Assembly (NCBI RefSeq): GCF_003696365.1 | Contig: NZ_RFFM01000002.1 | Span: forward strand, 868,001 to 932,000 | Source of the DNA: Stutzerimonas zhaodongensis | GTDB taxonomy: Bacteria; Pseudomonadota; Gammaproteobacteria; Pseudomonadales; Pseudomonadaceae | DNA length: 64,000 nt | Reading direction: 5' to 3' | Shown here: positions 19,045 to 27,329 of the stretch, in pieces | Position numbering within the stretch: the stretch's first letter is position 1 | How the letters are laid out: every line of letters begins with the position of its first letter | Notes under the pieces: model-generated | Database searches by the model: none | The model's input: only the letters and a program-made list of their open reading frames with translations | Told to the model about the DNA's origin: nothing | Made by a program: the position numbers and the translations under genes

Positions 19045-19674
19045 TCAGGCGATTTCGCTGGCCGCAAGCCGAACCCCAAGCCCGATCAACACAGCGCCAG
19101 TGACCCTGTCGAACCAGTGCCCCATGCGTGTGAAACCGGCTCTGACGCGCTCACGGCTGAACAACCAGGCCACCAGGCAAAACCAGAAGCCGGTAGCGAA
19201 TGCCAGATATACCCCATACCCTGCCTGAACCGCGAGCGGGGTGTGGGGGTCAATAACAACCGTGAATAACGAGAGAAAGAACAGCGTGGCTTTAGGGTTC
19301 AGGCCATTGGTGACGAAACCGATGGTGAACGCCCGCCGAGGTGACAAGGCCGCGCCTGAGCCAGAGGTCGGGATGTCCCCTACCGCAACGGGCTTTGCTC
19401 GCAGCGCCTGGAAGCCGAGATAGAACAGATAACCCGCCGCCAACCATTTGAAGAGGTTGAACAGCACGATCGACTGCGAGACGATCAGGCCGATCCCGAG
19501 TAACGAATAGGCGACGTGTACCAAGATTCCTCCGCCCACACCGATGGCAGTCCAGCTGCCACTGCGCTGTCCTCGAAGCACGCTTTCACGAACGACCACC
19601 GCAAAGTCCGGACCTGGACTGGCAACAGCCAAAAGGTGAACCAGCGCCACGGTGAGAAATTCCGTCCAATACAT
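19045..19674 (-). CDS. LysE/RhtB-family amino acid exporter
   Basis: A 209-residue inner-membrane protein with about six hydrophobic segments and the family N-terminus LLAVASPGPDFAVVVRESV, then GFVTNGLNPKATLFFLSLF. Such proteins export amino acids or related small molecules; the substrate cannot be told. It is divergent from the hydroxyacid dehydrogenase gene, with only 60 bp between the start codons. Confidence 0.9.
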   Translation of the reverse strand: MYWTEFLTVALVHLLAVASPGPDFAVVVRESVLRGQRSGSWTAIGVGGGILVHVAYSLLGIGLIVSQSIVLFNLFKWLAAGYLFYLGFQALRAKPVAVGDIPTSGSGAALSPRRAFTIGFVTNGLNPKATLFFLSLFTVVIDPHTPLAVQAGYGVYLAFATGFWFCLVAWLFSRERVRAGFTRMGHWFDRVTGAVLIGLGVRLAASEIA

Positions 19675-19734
19675 CGAGTAACTCCGTATTTCCGGGGCGG
19701 GTCAACCACCCGCCGATTCGAATGAGTAAAGTCC

Positions 19735-20697
19735 ATGAGCAATCGCCGCGCCGTATTCCTTGACCTGCTTCCACTCGACCAGGGTGACCTGGACCTGTCG
19801 CCTCTGCAGTCAGCGTTCGCTGAACTGGTCTGCCACGAGCACACCAGCGAAACGCAGATCATCGACCGACTGGAAGGTGCTCAGGTCGCAATCGTCAACA
19901 AGGTCGCCTTGAGCGCCGACGTGCTTGCCGCCTGCCCAGAGCTCAAGTTGATTCTGGTCGCTGCCACGGGCGTTAACAACATCGACCTGGCAGCTGCAAA
20001 GCAACACGGCATCGCCGTATGCAACTGCCAGGGTTACGGCACCGCTACTGTGGCTCAGCACACGATAATGCTACTACTCGCGCTAGCCACGCGACTCCCG
20101 GATTACCAGGGCGCCGTGGCCCGCTGCCGTTGGCAGGAGAGTGGGCAGTTCTGCCTGCTGGATTTTCCGATCGTTGAATTAGCGGGCAAGACTCTTGGTG
20201 TGCTTGGGCATGGCGAGCTTGGTAGTGCCGTAGCCCGACTGGCAGAAGCGTTGGGCATGCGTGTCGTGACCGGCAATCTGCCGGGCCGCACGCCACGCGA
20301 TGGTCGCCTGGATCTCGATGAACTACTGCCGCAAGTCGACGCCCTGACGCTGCACTGCCCGCTCACCGAGCAGACGCGCAATCTGATAGGCGCGCGCGAG
20401 TTGCAGCTCATGAAGCCATCGGCATTCATCATCAACACCGCGCGTGGCGGACTCATCGACGAGCAGGCCTTGGCCGATACCTTGCGCAGCGGCCATTTGG
20501 GCGGCGCCGCTACTGACGTTCTTACCAGCGAACCGCCGAGCAATGACAATCCCTTGCTGGCAGCGGACGTGCCGCGACTTATCGTGACGCCGCACAGCGC
20601 CTGGGGCAGCCGCGAAGCGCGTCAACGTATCGTTGGCCAGCTGAGCGAGAACGCCGAAGCATTCTTCGCCGGCGCGCCCAAGCGTCAGGTGGGCTGA
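19735..20697 (+). CDS. D-2-hydroxyacid dehydrogenase (glycerate dehydrogenase-like)
   Basis: A 320-residue NAD-dependent dehydrogenase. The Rossmann motif is LGVLGHGELGSAVARLAEALG. The catalytic triad is visible as Arg in INTARGGLIDE, Glu in TSEPPSNDNPLL and His in TPHSAWGSREARQR. The sequence resembles HprA-type hydroxypyruvate/glycerate dehydrogenases. The substrate is inferred from family resemblance only. Confidence 0.88.
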   Translation: MSNRRAVFLDLLPLDQGDLDLSPLQSAFAELVCHEHTSETQIIDRLEGAQVAIVNKVALSADVLAACPELKLILVAATGVNNIDLAAAKQHGIAVCNCQGYGTATVAQHTIMLLLALATRLPDYQGAVARCRWQESGQFCLLDFPIVELAGKTLGVLGHGELGSAVARLAEALGMRVVTGNLPGRTPRDGRLDLDELLPQVDALTLHCPLTEQTRNLIGARELQLMKPSAFIINTARGGLIDEQALADTLRSGHLGGAATDVLTSEPPSNDNPLLAADVPRLIVTPHSAWGSREARQRIVGQLSENAEAFFAGAPKRQVG

Positions 20698-20754
20698 CCC
20701 TTCTACCACCGGGCGGAACGCTGATAAGCTCGCCAGCTTTTGCCCGGAGGCATC

Positions 20755-21753
20755 ATGGATCCCCGTAGCGAAGTACTGCTGCGTCAGCCTGAATTATTCA
20801 GCGGCAAACTGCTGCTTGCCGGGCTACCAGCTGATGATTTGCTGGGTCGATTGCCCGACTCCGTGGGCTGGAGCTGGCATGCGGGCGATTATCAGAAGTT
20901 GCAGGCGCGCTTCGCAGGTCGTTGCACCTTTGCCGTTGAACCACCGGCAACGGCATTTGATACCGCCGTGCTGTTTCTACCCAAGTCCCGCGAACTCACC
21001 GACTACCTGTTGCACGCGCTGGCCGCCACATTGCCGAGCCGGCTGCTCTATCTGGTTGGCGAGAAACGCGCCGGTGTCGAACGTGCCGCCCGCCAGCTCG
21101 CTCCCTTTGGCGAGGCGCGCAAGCTCGATAGCGCTCGGCACTGCCAGCTGTGGCAACTGAGAGTGACGAACAGCCCAGACGCCCCAGATCTCGAAAAGCT
21201 CGCTCAACGATTCGACCTCAAGCTAGACGACGGCTCCTTGGCGATCGTCAGCTTACCGGGGGTGTTCAGCCACGGCCGGATTGATCGGGGCACAGCTCTG
21301 CTGTTGGAACAGCTCGACGGGCTCCCACCAGGTCGGCTGCTCGATTTCGGCTGCGGCGCAGGGATCATCGGCGCATCGCTGAAACGCCGCTACCCGGATA
21401 GCGAAGTGGTAATGCTGGACGTCGACGCCTTCGCAGTCGCCAGCAGCCGCATGACCCTTGCGGCCAACGGGCTGCAGGCGCAAGTCATTGCGGGCGACGG
21501 CATTGACGGGGCACCTGGGGAATGCGCAGCCATCGTCAGCAACCCGCCATTCCACCAGGGCGTTCACACCCATTACGAAGCCAGCGAAACGCTCCTGAAA
21601 CGGGCCGCAACCCATCTGCGGCCTGGTGGCGAGCTGCGACTGGTGGCCAATGCGTTTCTCAAGTACCCGCCGCTGATCGAGGCCCACCTGGGCCGATGCG
21701 ATACGTTAATCAGCGCAGACGGCTTTCGTATCTACCGCGCGCAACGTGCATGA
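20755..21753 (+). CDS. rsmC: 16S rRNA m2G1207 methyltransferase RsmC
   Basis: A 332-residue SAM-dependent methyltransferase that modifies G1207 of 16S rRNA in the 30S subunit. The N-terminal half is a degenerate methyltransferase-like domain. The catalytic C-terminal half has [20 protein letters not shown] (SAM binding), [15 protein letters not shown], and the catalytic [20 protein letters not shown] ends 4 bases before the ATG at 20755 ([11 protein letters not shown]), so this start is preferred over 20740. Confidence 0.94.
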   Translation: MDPRSEVLLRQPELFSGKLLLAGLPADDLLGRLPDSVGWSWHAGDYQKLQARFAGRCTFAVEPPATAFDTAVLFLPKSRELTDYLLHALAATLPSRLLYLVGEKRAGVERAARQLAPFGEARKLDSARHCQLWQLRVTNSPDAPDLEKLAQRFDLKLDDGSLAIVSLPGVFSHGRIDRGTALLLEQLDGLPPGRLLDFGCGAGIIGASLKRRYPDSEVVMLDVDAFAVASSRMTLAANGLQAQVIAGDGIDGAPGECAAIVSNPPFHQGVHTHYEASETLLKRAATHLRPGGELRLVANAFLKYPPLIEAHLGRCDTLISADGFRIYRAQRA

Positions 21754-21807
21754 ATTGGCTATTGCGCGACTTGCACAACGGGCGGCCCTTGGGCAAACTC
21801 GCGCCCG

Positions 21808-21945
21808 TCCTGGGGGAGTAGTCTCCGGCGAGCGCCCAGCTTGCCTGGCATGCGTCAACATACTTGGTCCACAGACCATGGTGCATGCGACCCGCGCGGC
21901 CTGCCTACAGCCCGTGCCCGGTTTGACAAGACCCATGACACGTAC
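21808..21945 (+). ncRNA. Manganese riboswitch (yybP-ykoY) leader
   Basis: The leader of the GDT1-family gene has the conserved yybP-ykoY blocks in order: TGGGGGAGTAG at 21811-21821, GCGTCAACATACTTGG at 21852-21866, and TGACAAGACC at 21924-21933. This RNA class binds Mn2+ and switches on manganese-exporter genes (known). The borders given are approximate because I cannot fold the RNA here. A separate hairpin region between this aptamer and the start codon is the likely expression platform. Confidence 0.85.
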
Positions 21946-22009
21946 ACCTGACCCGGGGCGGGCAGGCGGTGCGTGTCATGGTGATTCGTCGACCCGCCCC
22001 CGCAAGGAA
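21934..22009 (+). promoter_or_regulatory. Expression platform of the manganese riboswitch
   Basis: CATGACACG at 21934-21942 is a perfect complement of CGTGTCATG at 21972-21980. GGGGCGGG at 21955-21962, in the loop of that helix, is complementary to CCCGCCCC at 21993-22000, just before the ribosome binding site AAGGAAG (22003-22009). The two helices overlap as a pseudoknot, or exclude each other. The arrangement suggests control of translation initiation; no T-rich terminator is present. Confidence 0.55.
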
Positions 22010-22014
22010 GTCTG

Positions 22015-22602
22015 TTGGAATCGTTCTACATCCCCACCCTGATCGTTGCGCTCGCCGAGATTGGCGATAAAACGCAGCTGCTCGCACTGCTCCTGGCTGC
22101 CCGCTATCGAAAACCCATCCCGATCATAATGGGCATCGTGGTGGCGACGCTCGCCAACCATGCCGCAGCTGGTGCCGTCGGCAGCTGGGTTTCATCGCTG
22201 GTCTCCCCCGCCATACTGAGCTGGATTCTGGCCGCCTCATTTGCGGCTGTTGCGTTGTGGACGCTGGTACCGGACAAGCTCGAGGAAGAGGAAGCCTCGA
22301 GAGGCCGGCGCTTCGGCCCCTTCGTCGCGACGCTGATCGCGTTCTTCCTGGCCGAGATGGGCGACAAGACACAAGTCGCCACCGTCATGCTTGCCGCGCA
22401 ATATCCCGACTTCGTCCTGGTGATCATCGGCTCGACGCTCGGGATGCTGATCGCCAACGTACCTGTGGTACTGGCCGGCAACTTCGCCGCTGACCGGATG
22501 CCACTCACGGTTATCCGCCGAATCGCCGCCTTCGGCTTCGCCGCTTTGGCGCTATATGCCGTCTTCCAGGCGTTACGTCTGAGCGGCACGCTTCCAGTCT
22601 GA
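22015..22602 (+). CDS. GDT1/TMEM165 (UPF0016)-family manganese exporter
   Basis: A 195-residue inner-membrane transporter with two homologous halves. Each half has the signature acidic motif, EIGDKTQLLALLLAARYR and EMGDKTQVATVMLAAQYP, the family's cation-binding sites. Members such as MneA export Mn2+ (known). The manganese riboswitch in the leader supports Mn2+ as substrate. The start is TTG (22015), preceded by AAGGAAG; no in-frame ATG fits. Confidence 0.92.
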   Translation: MESFYIPTLIVALAEIGDKTQLLALLLAARYRKPIPIIMGIVVATLANHAAAGAVGSWVSSLVSPAILSWILAASFAAVALWTLVPDKLEEEEASRGRRFGPFVATLIAFFLAEMGDKTQVATVMLAAQYPDFVLVIIGSTLGMLIANVPVVLAGNFAADRMPLTVIRRIAAFGFAALALYAVFQALRLSGTLPV

Positions 22603-22686
22603 TACACAGCGCAAATTGCTGCATCAGGTGTGCTGTTAGAGTGCGCGTTCACCGCGTTCTGGCGGCACACGAGGGGAGCAGGCGGC

Positions 22687-23130
22687 ATGTCACCGGAGGA
22701 ACGAAAACGGCGGGTTCAGCAGCATATCGACCTGAGCTGGAGCAAAGGTCGGCTGGCACTGGCTGAACAGCTGCAGAGCCGTTACTTCAGCTACAGGAGC
22801 TCGTTCATCTCCCAGCCGGTCAACAGTGCCGGTTTTGGCTTGATCGTGCGGGAAATCCGCCAGGCCATTCCGGACTTGGAAGTCGCAGTCGATGAGTGCC
22901 TGAGCGAAGGCAACCGTGTCGTGACGTCCAGCACGCTGTTCGGCACTCTGGAGAAATCCGTCTTCGGTCTCGCACCGAGCGGCAAGATTCTCACGGTCGC
23001 AGCGATGTCGATCTGGACGCTCAACCCGAGCGGCGACATCGAGGAGATCAATACCCTCTTCGACCTCGAAAGCGCCCGCAGCCAATTGGGCCTGGAAAGC
23101 CCGATTCCCGTGACGTTGCCACCGACCTGA
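22687..23130 (+). CDS. SnoaL-like ester cyclase-family protein
   Basis: A 147-residue protein of the NTF2-like fold, SnoaL/ester-cyclase branch: RRVQQHIDLSWSKGRLALAEQ, then REIRQAIPDLEVAVDECLSEGNRVV and the late SIWTLNPSGDIEEINTLFD. The usual His/Asp catalytic pair of SnoaL is not obvious, so a cyclase reaction should not be assumed. GGGGAG lies before the ATG at 22687. It stands alone between the GDT1 transporter and a convergent protease gene. Function unknown. Confidence 0.75.
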   Translation: MSPEERKRRVQQHIDLSWSKGRLALAEQLQSRYFSYRSSFISQPVNSAGFGLIVREIRQAIPDLEVAVDECLSEGNRVVTSSTLFGTLEKSVFGLAPSGKILTVAAMSIWTLNPSGDIEEINTLFDLESARSQLGLESPIPVTLPPT

Positions 23131-23153
23131 TCAGGTGGTGGCAACCGCAGTCA

Positions 23154-23963
23154 TCAGCGGCGCTGCTGGTACAACGGCATGACCTTCGGGATGGTCTGCT
23201 GCAGCGCTTGGGTCCGACTACTTGAAGATGGGTGAGTGCTGAGGAATTCCGGCGGCGCCGAGCCACCAGCGGCACCCATCTTCTGCCAGAGGCTGACCGC
23301 CGCATTCGGGTTGTATCCCGCACGCGCAGACAACTCCAGGCCGATCAGGTCCGCCTCGTTCTCATTGCTGCGGCTGTTAGGCAGCGTCATCAGGTATTGC
23401 ACACCCATATTGGCCAGCTGAAGGCTGCCGTCGCCAATGCCGACCGCCGAACCGAGTTGCGTAGCCATCTGCACACCATAAGCCTTGGACATGGCTTCGC
23501 GCCCATGCTCGCGCAGGGCGTGGGCAATCTCGTGGCCCATCACGGCGGCGATCTCGTCATCGGTAAGCTTCAGTTTTTCGATCAATCCGGTGTAGAAAAT
23601 GATCTTGCCGCCCGGGCCGCAGTTGGCATTCAGCTCCGGACTGTCAATCACGTTGACCTCCCATGCCCACTGCGCCGCATCAGGACGGAATGCTGGCACT
23701 TCGGCAATCAGCCGTCGAGCGATGGCGTCGACGCGTTTGGCGACTGGGCTGCTTTTCTCCAGCACGCCTTTCTTTTGGGCTTCACTCAAGGTCTGCTGGT
23801 AGGACTGGGCGTACATCTGATTGACCTGTTCGGTCGACAGCATGCTGAACATGTATTGCTTGCGTTCAACCCCGACCGCACCGCCGCTGGTGGTGTTTAC
23901 GGCCTGACAACCAGCAAGCAGTGAGGCTGCCAGAAAAAGAGCTAATGGATGCGGCTTGAACAT
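23154..23963 (-). CDS. M48-family metalloprotease lipoprotein (LoiP/YggG-like)
   Basis: A 269-residue periplasmic zinc protease anchored by lipid. The N-terminal signal ends in LAASLLAGC. The zinc motif is VMGHEIAHALREHGREAMSK, with the third ligand in SRSNENEADLIGLELSARAGY. LSTHPSSSSRTQAL matches the C-terminal part of the family. Homologues take part in envelope protein quality control. Confidence 0.92.
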   Translation of the reverse strand: MFKPHPLALFLAASLLAGCQAVNTTSGGAVGVERKQYMFSMLSTEQVNQMYAQSYQQTLSEAQKKGVLEKSSPVAKRVDAIARRLIAEVPAFRPDAAQWAWEVNVIDSPELNANCGPGGKIIFYTGLIEKLKLTDDEIAAVMGHEIAHALREHGREAMSKAYGVQMATQLGSAVGIGDGSLQLANMGVQYLMTLPNSRSNENEADLIGLELSARAGYNPNAAVSLWQKMGAAGGSAPPEFLSTHPSSSSRTQALQQTIPKVMPLYQQRR

Positions 23964-24112
23964 GGCGCGTCTCCCGAGAATTCAGCGCCGTATGCTAGAG
24001 CCAGGCTGCGCCTCGGGCAACTGCCGCTGGCGTGCAAGCACCGCAATCTAGTAAGCAGATACGCAACAACCAGAACTTCATCGCGAACTTAACTTGGCCA
24101 CGCCACGCGTGA

Positions 24113-24733
24113 TCAGTTCACCGGCGTCAGACATTCAGGCGCGTCGAGTTCTGGGTCATTGACGAACGTTGCCAGCGGCCGCTCGCGGAGCGCCGGCTGC
24201 GGCGCGCTCAGCAAGGTATCCAGCGTTTCGAGTGGCGTCTGCGGATCGAGCCAGGCGGCCATGGCTGCCTGGTCCAACATCAGCGGTCGCCGCTGATTTG
24301 CCGCTGGATGCGTCACCACAGCGGCGCTCAGATAAGTGCGCCCTTCTACCGGATAGGCTTCCCAGATGGCCGCGAAGTACATCAGCGAATCATCAGACGT
24401 CATCCAGTAGGGACGCTTGCGCGCCGTGCCGCGCCATTCGTAAAAGCCATTAGCCGGCAGCACGCCTCTTCGCAGTCGATACGCGTCGCGAAACATCGGT
24501 TGTTCGGAGAGGGTTTCAGCCCGCGCCTGCGCTGGCGTTCGGGTGAAGTCAGCCAGCCAGGGCGGGGTCAGACCCCAGCGCACGCTGCTCAATTGCAGTT
24601 CCTCCTCTACTTGACGCAGCAGCAGTACCGTTGCACCAGGCGCAAGGCTCCAGTGAGGTTGCTGATCAGCAGGGAAACCAGGCAGCGCGGCGAAGGTGGG
24701 ACTCCAGCGAAACAGGGCGAAACGGCCACACAT
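24113..24733 (-). CDS. SRAP-family protein (YedK/HMCES-like), divergent active site
   Basis: A 206-residue SRAP domain protein. In this family Cys2 crosslinks to abasic sites in single-stranded DNA; Cys2 (MCGRFALF) is present, as is the Glu of LPANGFYEWRG. Compared with E. coli YedK, the NAR(V/A)ET block reads AQARAET, so the active-site Asn is Gln. The HDRRPLVL block reads NQRRPLML after a roughly six-residue deletion, so the catalytic His is Asn (a His lies four residues earlier in THPAANQ). The fold and DNA surface look kept, but crosslink chemistry or reversal may differ. It stands upstream of two small conserved genes on the same strand-side cluster. Confidence 0.9.
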   Translation of the reverse strand: MCGRFALFRWSPTFAALPGFPADQQPHWSLAPGATVLLLRQVEEELQLSSVRWGLTPPWLADFTRTPAQARAETLSEQPMFRDAYRLRRGVLPANGFYEWRGTARKRPYWMTSDDSLMYFAAIWEAYPVEGRTYLSAAVVTHPAANQRRPLMLDQAAMAAWLDPQTPLETLDTLLSAPQPALRERPLATFVNDPELDAPECLTPVN

Positions 24734-24793
24734 AGATTCGAAACTCGTTTAGGAAAGGGTCCGACTGAGCGCTGGAGGCCAGCCAACCTCGAA

Positions 24794-25054
24794 TCAACAG
24801 ATCAGTTCTCCGGGATAGCTTTCGGGTTCGTCTCCGGGCAGCGGCTCGGCGCCATTGTACTCAGCGATCAACCGACGCGCGCGTTCGGCCTCGTCATCGG
24901 CCACCATAAGGCTGAGCAGCCCGGCGACGGGCAACTCACCAACAGCACCGATCAAATGCCTCCCGTTGAGATACACCTCGATGCCCTCGGCGATCAGCAT
25001 GCCGCGCAGCATCTCGGCTTCGAGCAGGTCACGAGGCTCGTATATCCGCTGCAT
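24794..25054 (-). CDS. DUF2007 family protein
   Basis: An 86-residue small protein with the DUF2007 pattern MQRIYEPRDLLEAEMLRGMLIAEGIEVYLNG and MVADDEAERARRLI. The domain resembles a ferredoxin-like fold and has been called a putative signal-transducing domain without direct proof. Its ATG follows the stop codon of the upstream CPXCG gene without a gap (TAGATG), so the two are translationally coupled. Confidence 0.85.
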   Translation of the reverse strand: MQRIYEPRDLLEAEMLRGMLIAEGIEVYLNGRHLIGAVGELPVAGLLSLMVADDEAERARRLIAEYNGAEPLPGDEPESYPGELIC

Positions 25055-25237
25055 CTATTCATCCTCCCGCAGCACGTCGAGCTGCCAGTCATGGCCATCG
25101 GTCCGTAGGTCGAAGACGATCGGCCGGCAACAAACGGAGCAATCTTCGATATAGCGTTGATCGCCGCCGCTCAGATCAAGCAACGCCTCCACGCCTTCGC
25201 CACAATAGGGGCATTGATAGTCCTGTGATTCGAGCAT
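25055..25237 (-). CDS. CPXCG-motif cysteine-rich small protein
   Basis: A 60-residue zinc-ribbon-like protein. The Zn ligands are two pairs, CPYCGEG near residue 9 and CSVCCRP near residue 33, followed by an acidic tail. Members of this family are widespread in gammaproteobacteria with unknown role. It is directly coupled to the DUF2007 gene. Confidence 0.88.
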   Translation of the reverse strand: MLESQDYQCPYCGEGVEALLDLSGGDQRYIEDCSVCCRPIVFDLRTDGHDWQLDVLREDE

Positions 25238-25436
25238 CAGCGTCTCCTGCTTCAGTTGTCGCTATAATCGCCGCCAGTCTGTTGACCGCCCACGCGAATT
25301 GCCGTCCGCGTAGCCGAGTCGTCCTGGTACGCACATTGATTTACCGCAGCTTGCGGCAATCTTGATAATGCCAAGCGCACAGACACATTCGACCCGAAAC
25401 CACCGGGGTTATTCAGTTGTTACCCTTACAGAGAGC

Positions 25437-26603
25437 ATGATGGACGAATTCGAAGCCATCCGACCTTATGCCGATGCGGAAGTCCCTGCCGTGATGGCGC
25501 GACTGTTCGCCGATCGGGAATTTCTCGACATCCTGGCGCGCTTCCGCTTTCCCCGGCTGGCTGGCCCTATGGGCTGGATGCTTAAACCACTTATAGCTCA
25601 ACGACTGCGGCGCGAGTTCGCCGGCATTCATTCGGTCGACACGCTCCAGGCGCGAATCGAGATGTACCTTGATCGCACCATCGAACGGGCCACCGATGGC
25701 ATTACCTATTCAGGGCTGGAAAACCTGCAGCCCGGCCGCGCCTACCTGTTTATTGCCAATCATCGCGATATCGTCATGGACCCGGCTTTCGTCAACTACG
25801 CGCTCTATCAGACCAAGATGCGCACGCCCCGCATCGCCATTGGCGACAACCTGCTGCAACGACCTTTCGTCAGCGACCTGATGCGCTTGAACAAGAGCTT
25901 TATCGTGCGCCGCTCGATCACCGGACGACGTGAAAAATTGGCCGCGTATCAGGTGCTTTCGGCCTACATAAACCATTCGATACGCAACGACGGCGAGTCG
26001 ATCTGGATTGCGCAGGCTGAGGGGCGCGCCAAGGACGGAGACGATCGGACTGACTCGGCGATCCTGAAGATGCTGCACATGAGCCGTAAAGACGAGCCTT
26101 TTGCCGACTCGCTGGCCACGCTAAGACCTACTCCAGTGTCGATCAGCTATGAATACGACCCCTGCGATCAGGCGAAGGCACGCGAACTCTATATACGCGC
26201 CACCACGGGCAGCTACAGCAAAGCGCCCGGCGAGGATGACACGAGCATCGCGCTCGGGATCACCGGCTATAAAGGACGGGTGCACGTCAGCTTCGGAAAA
26301 CCCGTTACCGAAGTGCCAGAGGATGCCAAGCAGCTGGCTGTCGATATCGACCAACAGATTCTCGGCGACTATCGCCTTTTCCCAGTGAACTACCTGGCTT
26401 ATCGAATCTGGAACGACCGAGACCCTGAGATCACGATTCCTGATCTAGGGGATTTGTTCACCCCCGCGGAAATCGAGCGGGCCGAAGCCGAATGGGGCAA
26501 ACGCCTCGCGGGCTGCCCAAGCGTTCAGCAACCCTACCTGATTCAGCAGTACGCCACTCCGGTCCGTAATCAATATCGATTGAAGGCCGGGCTTAGCCTC
26601 TGA
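25437..26603 (+). CDS. Glycerol-phosphate acyltransferase-family protein
   Basis: A 388-residue PlsC/PlsB-superfamily protein: EFEAIRPYADAEVPAVMARL at the start, the acyltransferase block LFIANHRDIVMDPAFVNYALY, then RLNKSFIVRRSITGRREK, and IWIAQAEGRAKDG in place of the EGTR block. No transmembrane segment is obvious. The frame stays open upstream to 25362, but the tandem ATGs at 25437/25440 follow CAGAGAG and match where homologues begin (M-DEFEAIRPY), so 25437 is preferred. It probably acylates a lipid head-group intermediate; the acceptor is unknown. Confidence 0.8.
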   Translation: MMDEFEAIRPYADAEVPAVMARLFADREFLDILARFRFPRLAGPMGWMLKPLIAQRLRREFAGIHSVDTLQARIEMYLDRTIERATDGITYSGLENLQPGRAYLFIANHRDIVMDPAFVNYALYQTKMRTPRIAIGDNLLQRPFVSDLMRLNKSFIVRRSITGRREKLAAYQVLSAYINHSIRNDGESIWIAQAEGRAKDGDDRTDSAILKMLHMSRKDEPFADSLATLRPTPVSISYEYDPCDQAKARELYIRATTGSYSKAPGEDDTSIALGITGYKGRVHVSFGKPVTEVPEDAKQLAVDIDQQILGDYRLFPVNYLAYRIWNDRDPEITIPDLGDLFTPAEIERAEAEWGKRLAGCPSVQQPYLIQQYATPVRNQYRLKAGLSL

Positions 26604-26624
26604 GCGTTTGCCGGACCCGGCTGC

Positions 26625-26903
26625 CTAAACCAGCCGGGTAAGCGAAGACAACAGCCAGGCAAGCACGAGGCTGCCAGAGCCGAACGCATAGAAGAACTTG
26701 TCGATCGGCTGTATGGCCGCCCCGCCACGCGACCTGCCCATGCCCACCTGGCTCTCGGCCAATTGCCCAGTAGGGCCGGCGAGCTGCCGGCGCCAGCGGG
26801 TAGCCAAAAGCAACCAACTCCCGCATAACGCAATCAGCAGCGCCATCGAGTTGAGCATGAATGCAACACTTGCCAGCCCGGGAAAATCGATACTCAGTGA
26901 CAA
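26625..26903 (-). CDS. Small membrane protein, unknown
   Basis: A 92-residue protein with two hydrophobic segments, about residues 9-33 (ASVAFMLNSMALLIALCGSWLLL) and 72-90 (FYAFGSGSLVLAWLLSSL). They flank a polar cytoplasm-like stretch, RRQLAGPTGQLAESQVG. GGAGG sits 5 bases before a TTG at 26903, so that TTG is preferred over the ATG at 26930. It is convergent with the acyltransferase gene. I do not recognise the family. Confidence 0.6.
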   Translation of the reverse strand: MSLSIDFPGLASVAFMLNSMALLIALCGSWLLLATRWRRQLAGPTGQLAESQVGMGRSRGGAAIQPIDKFFYAFGSGSLVLAWLLSSLTRLV

Positions 26904-26930
26904 CCGAACCTCCAAAAACACTGAACGCAT

Positions 26931-27329
26931 GAGCCCGCCGATGGGCGTCGACGCGGTTGCGGAGTCTATCGAAGCGGCAGTAAGGGCTCAGCTGATTTCC
27001 GACCAAATGGAAGGCAACCAAGAGATGGCAATTTGCCGGGTATTTGCGCCATTTATGCAGATGGGAACCGTCCCGATTGTTGACTTATAGTCCGTCGCAG
27101 CTTCACCCTCTCCTTGCCTCGAACAACCGAAATAGAGCGTGCGCCTGGGTTGATTAACCAGGCGGGACTGCCGCGGGGTCGAGCAAACGGCTACTTGTAA
27201 TAGCTGCGCATCTGGCGTGATTACCGGGCTAGCAGCCCGCCACCTCCTTCGTGGAAGTCGCCACTGGCAAGCGCCGCGCTTACGGCATCGCTTGCCGGGA
27301 ATCCGTTACTAGATCAACAGGACCGAACA
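26931..27329. other. Gene-free leader region of the DUF1329 gene
   Basis: No convincing gene is present. Two hairpins occur: around 27142-27164 (CGCCTGG / AACCAGGCG) and 27266-27296 (GGCAAGCG pairing perfectly with CGCTTGCC). The second ends 33 bases before the DUF1329 start. The region is probably the promoter and long 5' leader of that gene. Confidence 0.5.
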
